Shown here piece after piece: positions 58,088-64,000 of a DNA stretch of 64,000 bases; the first letter of the stretch is position 1; the number at the start of each line of letters is the position of its first letter. The DNA is from Pokkaliibacter plantistimulans (GTDB lineage: Bacteria; Pseudomonadota; Gammaproteobacteria; Pseudomonadales; Balneatricaceae). The position numbers and the translations under genes were made by a program. The DNA lies in NCBI RefSeq assembly GCF_003194385.1, contig NZ_LAPT01000047.1:55638-119637 (forward strand), given 5' to 3'. Under the pieces are notes generated by a model, which saw only the letters and a program-made list of their open reading frames with translations, ran no database searches and was not told the origin of the DNA.

Positions 58088-58497
58088 AGTTCCGCCGTCA
58101 AAGTCGGGAAGAGGTGAGCATTAATCTGACACCTCTGATCGATGTGGTGTTTTTGCTACTGATCTTTTTTATGGTCTCCACCACCTTTCAGAAGGACAGG
58201 CCGCTGCAACTCACTCTGCCGTCATCTTCGGCGACTGTAGAGGAAGCACCTGCACAGTCGATTGAGGTCAGTATCAGTGCAGACGGTCAGATCGCTGTCA
58301 ATGATGCGGTACTGGCAGATGCTCAGCTTGTTACGGTCAAGCATGCTATTGAAGTGGCAGGTAAAGGAGATACCTCTCTACCCCTGCTGATCAGTGCCGA
58401 TGCCAGTACACCCCATCAGTTTGTTGTGCGTGCCATGGATGCAGCGGGGCAGGCGGGTTATGTGCATATCCGTATCCTGACGAGTGAGGGTGAGTAA
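58084..58497 (+). CDS. exbD: ExbD/TolR family biopolymer transport protein
   Basis: 137 residues. One membrane segment near residues 18-38 contains the conserved Asp (NLTPLIDVVFLLLIFFMV), and the rest is a periplasmic domain with ADASTPHQFVVRAMDAAGQAG. Partner of ExbB. Confidence 0.93.
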   Translation: MKFRRQSREEVSINLTPLIDVVFLLLIFFMVSTTFQKDRPLQLTLPSSSATVEEAPAQSIEVSISADGQIAVNDAVLADAQLVTVKHAIEVAGKGDTSLPLLISADASTPHQFVVRAMDAAGQAGYVHIRILTSEGE

Positions 58498-58516
58498 GCA
58501 TGCTGAGAGTTTGCTC

Positions 58517-59509
58517 ATGGCTTTGAGTGCTGAATCCTTCTGGTACGGCCATAACAAGCTGAGCTACCTGTTATGGCCACTTGAAGTGCTGTTTAAGCGG
58601 TTGGCAAGTCGACGCAGGCAACGGTTGCAAAGTAATGCTTGGTTGGCACCGGTGCCTGTGGTTGTAGTAGGCAATATATCTATTGGTGGTACTGGTAAGA
58701 CGCCTTTGATTACGGCACTGGTTACCTGGGCAAAGCAGCAAGGTTATCGACCTGGAGTGGTCAGTCGTGGGTACGGCGGTCAGTCCGTTGTCTATCCTTT
58801 GACAGTTGAAGTGGATACTGATCCTGCTATAGCAGGTGATGAGCCTGCGTTGCTGCGAAAGCTCTGCGGTTGTCCGGTGGTCATTGCTCCAGATCGTGTA
58901 GCAGCGGTGCAATGGCTGCTGGAAAACAATGATTGTGATCTGATCTTCAGTGATGATGGCCTTCAGCACTACCGCTTGGGGCGTCATATAGAAATTGCTG
59001 TCGTTGACGGTCATCGCGGTCTGGGGAATGGCCATTGTCTGCCGGTCGGGCCGCTTAGGGAGCCACCGGAGCGTCTCGCCGAGGTGGATTTTTGTGTGGT
59101 CAATGGCTATGCGGCCAGCACGCCTGTAACGACTTCCTTTACGATGCATATTTGTGCCCGGCAAATGGTTCATGTGCATACAGGGCAGGCTTCTGATGTT
59201 CAGGCATGGTGTGGGCGAGAGGTCATTGCGATGGCCGGAATAGGTAATCCCGCACGTTTTTTTTCGACGTTGGAATCGCTAGGCATCAAAATAACGCGGT
59301 CTATCAGTAAGCCTGACCACTATCGCTTTCAGCAAGAAGATATACCCAGTGAAGGCATACCGGTTGTCGTAACAGGTAAAGATGCAGTGAAGTGTGGTGG
59401 TTTTGCAGCAGATAACCTGTGGTATCTGGATATTACTGCGGTGCTGTCAGATAGCTTTTTCAGCGCGTTGGCGGAAAAGCTACGTAGCCTTAACCCGAAA
59501 AGGCGCTGA
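58517..59509 (+). CDS. lpxK: Tetraacyldisaccharide 4'-kinase
   Basis: 330 residues from ATG 58517; the frame is open from 58484. An N-terminal membrane-associating helix is followed by a P-loop (GNISIGGTGKTPL near residue 55), DEPALLRKLCGCPVVIAPDR and ISDDGLQHYRLGR-like catalytic regions (FSDDGLQHYRLGRHIE). It phosphorylates the lipid A disaccharide precursor at the 4' position, the sixth step of lipid A synthesis, at the inner membrane. Confidence 0.96.
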   Translation: MALSAESFWYGHNKLSYLLWPLEVLFKRLASRRRQRLQSNAWLAPVPVVVVGNISIGGTGKTPLITALVTWAKQQGYRPGVVSRGYGGQSVVYPLTVEVDTDPAIAGDEPALLRKLCGCPVVIAPDRVAAVQWLLENNDCDLIFSDDGLQHYRLGRHIEIAVVDGHRGLGNGHCLPVGPLREPPERLAEVDFCVVNGYAASTPVTTSFTMHICARQMVHVHTGQASDVQAWCGREVIAMAGIGNPARFFSTLESLGIKITRSISKPDHYRFQQEDIPSEGIPVVVTGKDAVKCGGFAADNLWYLDITAVLSDSFFSALAEKLRSLNPKRR

Positions 59510-59640
59510 AATCTGCTTTCCCAATGTTAACAATACACGTTGCTGTCGAGGCTTAGCTTTGCCCGGTGGGTTGTGTAAATCGATATCTATCATCGTGTTG
59601 TCCGTCAGGATCAGCATGCCCAGTTTTACGGAGGTCCAGA

Positions 59641-59838
59641 ATGGACAAGCAGTTATTGGATTTGCTAGTTTGCCCCGTTACCAAGGCGCCCCTTGAGTGG
59701 CATGCCGATCGTCAGGAGCTATTTTGCTATGCCAGCAATCTTGCTTATCCGGTACGTGATGGTATTCCTGTGATGTTGGAGTCAGAAGCGCGTAGCTTGA
59801 CCGAAGACGAGCGGGCGAAGCGTCCAAAGCAGCGTTAA
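59641..59838 (+). CDS. Trm112/YcaR family protein
   Basis: 65 residues from ATG 59641 (GGAG upstream). It has the YcaR layout [36 protein letters not shown], then [10 protein letters not shown]. In the zinc-binding form each half has a Cys pair; here only one Cys remains in each half (CPVT and FCYA), so zinc binding is doubtful. It always accompanies lpxK and kdsB. The role is unclear in bacteria. Confidence 0.9.
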   Translation: MDKQLLDLLVCPVTKAPLEWHADRQELFCYASNLAYPVRDGIPVMLESEARSLTEDERAKRPKQR

Positions 59839-59893
59839 TAAAGAAGCGGCCTTTTTGCTGCTAGGTAGTATTTGTTCGGGAGTCCTACAGACT

Positions 59894-60661
59894 ATGTCGT
59901 TTCTGGTTGTTATCCCTGCCCGTTACGCGTCCACTCGCCTGAAAGGCAAGCCCTTGCTGGATATCGCCGGTAAGCCAATGGTCCAGCACACGTGGGAGAA
60001 AGCGTGCGCCAGTGGAGCGGTACGCGTCATCATCGCGACTGATGATGAGAGAATTGAAAGCATGGCCAGAGCCTTCGGCGCTGAAGTATGTATGACTTCT
60101 GCGGCACATCCCTCCGGTACCGATCGTATTCAGGAGGTGGCATCACAGTTAAAACTGTCAGATGACGAGGTCATCGTGAACGTTCAGGGTGATGAGCCGA
60201 TGCTGCCTGCAACCTTGATTGATCAGGTCGCACAGACTCTGCTGCTGCATCCTCAGGCGGACATGGCAACGTTGTGCGAGCCGATTGAGGATATGGCGTT
60301 ATTCGCCAATCCCAACGTAGTCAAGCTCGTTAAAGATGTGCATGGTAAGGCGCTTTATTTTAGCCGTGCGCCCGTATCGTGGCATCGGGATGAGTTTGCT
60401 CAAGGTATCAGCGATGTTCCGCCGGCAGGCTGGCAGGCATTTCGACATATCGGGCTGTACAGTTACCGTGTTGGTTTGTTGAATCAGTTCGTCCAGTGGT
60501 CACCTGCTCCGATAGAACAATGGGAGGCACTGGAGCAGCTACGTGTACTGTGGAATGGTGGCTATATTCAGGTCTCTGAGGCTGCGGTCATTCCTCCTGC
60601 TGGTGTGGATACACCTGATGATCTGATACGAGTACGTTCGATACTTGGCGATGGCCGATAG
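59894..60661 (+). CDS. kdsB: 3-deoxy-manno-octulosonate cytidylyltransferase
   Basis: 255 residues from ATG 59894. The N-terminal nucleotide-binding segment is VVIPARYASTRLKGKPLLDI, followed by VIIATDDERI, MTSAAHPSGTDRI and VNVQGDEPMLP. It activates Kdo with CTP to CMP-Kdo for lipopolysaccharide core assembly, matching the neighbouring lpxK. Confidence 0.97.
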   Translation: MSFLVVIPARYASTRLKGKPLLDIAGKPMVQHTWEKACASGAVRVIIATDDERIESMARAFGAEVCMTSAAHPSGTDRIQEVASQLKLSDDEVIVNVQGDEPMLPATLIDQVAQTLLLHPQADMATLCEPIEDMALFANPNVVKLVKDVHGKALYFSRAPVSWHRDEFAQGISDVPPAGWQAFRHIGLYSYRVGLLNQFVQWSPAPIEQWEALEQLRVLWNGGYIQVSEAAVIPPAGVDTPDDLIRVRSILGDGR

Positions 60662-60740
60662 CTGCAAATTCTGAATCTGGAGGCTGTGTATGCCTCTTTT
60701 GAGTCATTGTTTGTTGAGCTGGCTGACTATTCGGTGAGAG

Positions 60741-61202
60741 ATGTACAAAATTCTTTTAGTGTGCCTTGGCAACATATGTCGTTCCCCTACTGCAGAAGGT
60801 GTGCTGGCAAAGAAAATCACCCAGCAGGGGCTGAGTAGGCGTTTTCAGGTCGATTCGGCAGGAACGGCTGCTTACCATACGGGTGAGTCACCTGATGAAC
60901 GCAGCTGTCGGGCTGCTGCCAGACGTGGCTACGATTTAACGCCCCTCAGAGCTCGCCAGGTCATGGCATCAGACTTTGAAGAGTTTGATTTAATTCTGGC
61001 CATGGATCATGCCAATCTAAGTAGCTTGATGCAGAACTGCCCTGCTCAATTGCAGCATAAACTTGGTTTGTTCCTCCATTACCATCCAGATTCAATAGAG
61101 GAGGTGCCTGACCCTTACTATGATGGAGAGTCGGGGTTTGAGCGGGTGCTTGATCTTGTTGAAGTGGCTGCGGATGCCTTAATTAAGGATTTAGTGAAGT
61201 GA
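60741..61202 (+). CDS. Low molecular weight protein-tyrosine phosphatase
   Basis: 153 residues. The phosphate loop C(X)5R is CLGNICRS with Cys8 and Arg14, and the general-acid Asp lies in VPDPYYDGESGF near the C-terminus. It dephosphorylates tyrosine-phosphorylated proteins, possibly exopolysaccharide kinases; no such kinase is in view. It overlaps murB by four bases. Confidence 0.94.
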   Translation: MYKILLVCLGNICRSPTAEGVLAKKITQQGLSRRFQVDSAGTAAYHTGESPDERSCRAAARRGYDLTPLRARQVMASDFEEFDLILAMDHANLSSLMQNCPAQLQHKLGLFLHYHPDSIEEVPDPYYDGESGFERVLDLVEVAADALIKDLVK

Positions 61203-62227
61203 GTGATTATCCTGAGCACTGGCAAGAGAACGCCGATTTACTTAGGTTGAATACTTTTGGATTTTCAGTAGAAGCTGAGTACCTGTCTGTTGTGCACTCT
61301 GCTAGCCAATTACAGCAAGATATTGCTGTTGCGCAAAAGCGCAATCTCGCATGGCGTGTGCTAGGTGGGGGCAGCAATGTAGTGCTGTGCCAGAACTTAC
61401 CTGGTCTTACTTTGTTAATTGATATCAAAGGTGTTGAGGTACGATCCGAGAATGAGTCGGACGTTACTTTAAGCGTTGGGGCAGGAGAGAACTGGCATTC
61501 TTTGGTCTGCTTCAGCTTGTCTCAGGGATGGTCGGGTCTGGAAAATCTGGCATTGATTCCAGGTACCGTAGGTGCTGCGCCAGTGCAAAATATTGGCGCT
61601 TATGGCGTGGAGTTAAAGGACGTTCTACTGCGAGTGCAGTATCTCGATGCTGTCACAGGAGCGTTCTGCACGCGAGAAGCAGCTGATTGCCACTTCTCCT
61701 ACCGACATAGCATCTTCAAAGAGAGCATCGGTAAGAGCTGGATCATTGTGTCCGTAGAGTTGTGCTTGTCAAAGCAGGCTGATACCCAGATCAAATATAA
61801 GGCTCTGCGTGACTATTTTGACCAGAAGGGTATTGAGCAGCCAACGGTACAGCAGGTTGCTGAAGCAGTGATCGCTATCCGCCAGTCAAAGTTGCCAGAC
61901 CCTGCCATATTAGGAAACGCAGGGAGCTTTTTTAAGAATCCCTGGGTAACCGCGGAGCAGTTCAATCTGTTGCGTCATGACTACCCAGGCTTGGTTGGTT
62001 TTATCGATGGTCCAGGTTATAAGCTCGCTGCAGCTTGGCTGATAGATCAACTTGGCTTCAAAGGTTGGCGCGAGGGAGCAGTAGGGGTGCACAAGGATCA
62101 GGCGCTGGTGTTAGTCCATCATGGTGGTGGCAACGGAGAGCAGTTGTTGGCGCTGGCGCAGCGTATTCAATTAGCAGTAAAGCAACACTACGGTGTTGTG
62201 TTGGAGCAGGAGCCTGTGGTTCTGTAA
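61199..62227 (+). CDS. murB: UDP-N-acetylmuramate dehydrogenase
   Basis: 342 residues, type I (E. coli-like). The FAD-binding region includes WRVLGGGSNVVLCQNLPGL and GLENLALIPGTVGAAPVQNIGAYGVE (given in two pieces in the protein), the loop SYRHSIFKE, and the catalytic GNAGSFFKNP with the active-site Ser. It reduces UDP-GlcNAc-enolpyruvate to UDP-MurNAc with NADPH in peptidoglycan precursor synthesis. It starts GTG, coupled to the phosphatase gene. Confidence 0.96.
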   Translation: MSDYPEHWQENADLLRLNTFGFSVEAEYLSVVHSASQLQQDIAVAQKRNLAWRVLGGGSNVVLCQNLPGLTLLIDIKGVEVRSENESDVTLSVGAGENWHSLVCFSLSQGWSGLENLALIPGTVGAAPVQNIGAYGVELKDVLLRVQYLDAVTGAFCTREAADCHFSYRHSIFKESIGKSWIIVSVELCLSKQADTQIKYKALRDYFDQKGIEQPTVQQVAEAVIAIRQSKLPDPAILGNAGSFFKNPWVTAEQFNLLRHDYPGLVGFIDGPGYKLAAAWLIDQLGFKGWREGAVGVHKDQALVLVHHGGGNGEQLLALAQRIQLAVKQHYGVVLEQEPVVL

Positions 62228-62324
62228 TAACGTCACGTTCACTTTGGTCAGGGTTTTAGGGATCGTTTAGTGAATGTAAATAGGCGCACTACCTTCGCTG
62301 CTGTTTCGTAGATGGGTGGGACTT

Positions 62325-62357
62325 AAAAGGCTTGCAGATGCAAGCCCTTTTATTTTT
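62325..62357 (+). terminator. Rho-independent terminator after murB
   Basis: The arms AAAAGGCTTGC and GCAAGCCCTTTT (one bulged C) enclose an AGAT loop and are followed by ATTTTTA. The IS3 remnant starts directly after it. Confidence 0.8.
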
Positions 62358-62416
62358 ACGTGTGTCCCGTCCTGAATAAGATTTACACCTTCCATCCCGG
62401 ATTGACGGAGAATACG

Positions 62417-62815
62417 ATGGCACAAGGTGTAAAGCGTACTCAACGAGATTACTTACTGGCTTTTAAATTAGCGGTCGTTGATCAGATCGAAAAAGGTGAG
62501 CTCACCTATAAGCAAGCTCAAGAACGGTATGGTATTCAAGGACGGTCGACTGTGCTGGTGTGGTTGCGTAAACACGGTCGGCAGGACTGGAGTCAGGGCG
62601 CTTCCCTTCGAGCGCAGAGGAGTACCACGATGTCGGATATTCAACCTCTTACGCCGGAGCAGCGTATCAAAGAACTGGAACAGCAGCTTGACCTGATGCG
62701 TCAGAAAGCGCAGTTCTTCGAGGCCTTTGTCCACGTGCTGGAGCAGGACTACGGTGTGTCACTGGCAAAAAAGCGACTCGGCAAGTCCTCTCGCAGGCCC
62801 GGGTCGAAGGGCTGA
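62417..62815 (+). CDS. IS3 family transposase OrfA
   Basis: 132 residues from ATG 62417. A helix-turn-helix (VKRTQRDYLLAFKLAVVDQ onwards, with TYKQAQERYGIQGRSTVLVW) is followed by a leucine-zipper-like coiled coil (EQRIKELEQQLDLMRQKAQF). Near its end the A-AAA-AAG heptamer at 62767-62773 lies in the exact phase for -1 frameshifting into orfB, the normal way IS3 elements make the OrfAB transposase. Confidence 0.87.
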   Translation: MAQGVKRTQRDYLLAFKLAVVDQIEKGELTYKQAQERYGIQGRSTVLVWLRKHGRQDWSQGASLRAQRSTTMSDIQPLTPEQRIKELEQQLDLMRQKAQFFEAFVHVLEQDYGVSLAKKRLGKSSRRPGSKG

Positions 62816-63563
62816 GCATTACCCGGGCTTGCCATTTTTTAGGGATTAGCCGCCAAGCCTACTACCAGCACAATCGCGTCTGAGAACACGCAAGCTGTAT
62901 TACCTGCTATATCAACAGCCCGATCAGCGCGTCCACGTCGGACGGGATCGTCTCTTTCAGGTTCTGGGCGAGTATCGGCTACTGGTACGCCCAAAGCGGG
63001 CCTATCACAAGACCACACAGAGTCATCATCGCTTTTATCGCCATCCGAACCTGCTCAAACCCGGACCGGGTCAGGTCATACCGACCCGACCTGAGCACGT
63101 GTGGGTGGCGGATATTACCTATCTGCCCGCGCGTGACGGTCCGTTGTATCTGAGTCTGGTCACAGACGCGTACTCGAGAAAAATCGCGGGCCATCACGTT
63201 CATGACAGCCTTCATGCCAAGTCCGTCGCTACCGCGTTCAAGCGGGCGTTACGCAGACATCGTCGTCATCAGCCATTGGTGCATCACTCGAATCGAGGTG
63301 TTCAATATTGCTCCTCCTTGTACCCGTCACTGCACCAACGGCATGGCGTACAGTGTTCGATGACAGATGGCTACGACTGCTATCAGAATGCGCTGGCTGA
63401 GCGGCTGAACAGCATTCTCAAGTCGGAGCTCTTGCTGCACAGCCCTGACAATCTGGAACAGGCGAGGAAGATGGTTGATGAGGCTGTGCAGATTTACAAC
63501 ACGGAACGGCCGCATCTGGCCCTGAAAAACAAAACGCCCGATGAGGTGCATCGGGCGTTGTGA
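62774..63563 (+). pseudogene. IS3 family transposase OrfB, broken
   Basis: The -1 frame after the slippery site gives an OrfB start (GLSITRACHFLGISRQAYYQ) but hits TGA at 62881. The homologous frame then resumes in another phase (RTRKLYYLLYQQP), so about 25-30 residues are missing and the frame is lost. The integrase core continues to 63563 (VWVADITYLP, ERLNSILKSELL). The second catalytic Asp of the DDE triad is changed to Asn (HHSNRGVQYCS instead of HSDRG). The product cannot be active. Confidence 0.85.
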
Positions 63564-63626
63564 AGTAGGTCAACCTATCTTAATAGGTGTAAACCTATTT
63601 TAGGACTAGACAACGAGTTGGGTATA

Positions 63627-64000
63627 TTACTCGTCTTGATTACTCACTTCGGGCTTCTGTTGAGTTTCGAGCATTTGACGGCGCTTGATTTCGCGTGGGT
63701 CATTATGAGCGCGGCGAACACGCCTTGGTGCATCTTCGGAGGATTGTGGCTCCAAAGGAGCTTCAACAGCCTTCTCTTCTGCCAGTTGCACAGTTTGCTC
63801 TTCGGAGGCTTGCTTGCTGACAGTCTCAGCAGTCTCAGCAGTCTCAGCAGTCTCAGCAGTCTCAGCAGTCTCAGCAGTCTCAGCAGTCTCAGCAGTCTCA
63901 GTAGAGGCTGTCAGTTGCTCAGGTGCAATCACTTCCGCGTGTTCAACTTGCTCTGCTGCTGGATAGCTCTCGCTGTCGGCAACAACCAGCTCAGTTGCCG
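63627..64000 (-). CDS. rne: Probable ribonuclease E, C-terminal part (partial)
   Basis: 124 codons are visible; the gene continues past the window end. The sequence is the disordered, acidic scaffold typical of the RNase E tail, ending RRVRRAHNDPREIKRRQML and a short acidic tail. The place convergent to murB fits the common murB-rne order. A run of nine Glu-Thr-Ala-like triplets lies near the middle, encoded by a 9-bp repeat. The catalytic half is not visible, so the name rests on context and tail composition. Confidence 0.72.
   Translation of the reverse strand, partial: ATELVVADSESYPAAEQVEHAEVIAPEQLTASTETAETAETAETAETAETAETAETAETVSKQASEEQTVQLAEEKAVEAPLEPQSSEDAPRRVRRAHNDPREIKRRQMLETQQKPEVSNQDE
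63821..63901. repeat. 9-bp tandem repeat inside rne
   Basis: Nine consecutive identical copies of CAGTCTCAG on the + strand, encoding repeated Glu-Thr-Ala on the minus strand. As the unit is a multiple of three, copy-number change would lengthen or shorten the linker without a frameshift. Confidence 0.93.

Larger units (their letters stand above)
62361..63612 (+). mobile_element. IS3-family insertion sequence, inactivated
   Basis: About 1.25 kb. The imperfect terminal repeats begin TGTCCCGTCCT on the left (62363) and TGTCTAGTCCT on the right (complement ending 63612), and both end in TTTACACC. ACG at 62358-62360 and 63613-63615 is a probable 3-bp target duplication. It carries orfA and a broken orfB. 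It sits between murB and rne without disrupting either. Confidence 0.83.

Noticed and set aside
63821..63901. Possible CRISPR-like repeat array
   Set aside because: The units are contiguous 9-mers without spacers inside a coding frame.

Overview
The window is a chromosomal segment of a gammaproteobacterium. The closest match in gene content and order is the Oceanospirillales/Pseudomonadales neighbourhood. Reasons: a complete Na+-translocating NADH:quinone reductase operon followed by a soluble transhydrogenase; the block purM-purN / DUF2066-perM-hda / arsC-wrbA / yihY-acylphosphatase / proS; and the block lol-comEC-exbBD-lpxK-kdsB-murB facing rne. Both blocks resemble the order known from Pseudomonas. 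The organism itself is inferred.

Layout. 1-5.7 kb: a sugar ABC importer (binding protein and two permeases, no ATPase in view) and two Gfo/Idh/MocA oxidoreductases. 5.7-11.5 kb: a pilin-like protein, glycerate kinase, a patatin-like lipase, two GNAT acetyltransferases and an orphan solute-binding protein. 11.6-18.9 kb: an aldehyde dehydrogenase and the homogentisate pathway (hppD, an IclR-type regulator, hmgA, fahA). The hppD and hmgA promoters share an AT-rich operator sequence, and hppD has a long leader with a small open frame and a hairpin. 19-25.9 kb: alpha-carbonic anhydrase, a flavodoxin-like protein, a PilZ protein, uvrB, two identical tRNA-Asn genes, a thermonuclease, ComEA, a DUF1289 protein and an HTH-cupin regulator. 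26.0-27.4 kb: an intact IS4-family element inserted exactly into a transcription terminator. 27.5-42.4 kb: HDOD-GGDEF protein, purine genes, DnaA regulator Hda, redox and cell-envelope housekeeping genes, proS, methionine sulfoxide reductase. 42.7-50.6 kb: nqrABCDEF, nqrM, sthA. 50.7-62.2 kb: HugZ-like protein, a Tus-like replication-terminus protein, a single hybrid LolC/LolE permease with LolD, ComEC, ExbB/ExbD, LpxK, a YcaR/Trm112-like protein, KdsB, a low-molecular-weight phosphatase and MurB. 62.4-63.6 kb: a dead IS3-family element. 63.6-64 kb: the C-terminus of a probable RNase E with a 9-bp tandem repeat.

Themes: sodium-based respiration coupled to NAD(P)H balancing (Nqr, SthA); aromatic amino acid catabolism under one regulator; outer-membrane assembly (Lol, LpxK, KdsB, ExbBD); and parts of a competence system (ComEA, ComEC). 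No CRISPR array, prophage or obvious new defence system was found. The most unusual items are the Tus-like protein, the LolF-type permease, the terminator-targeting IS4 insertion and the hppD leader.
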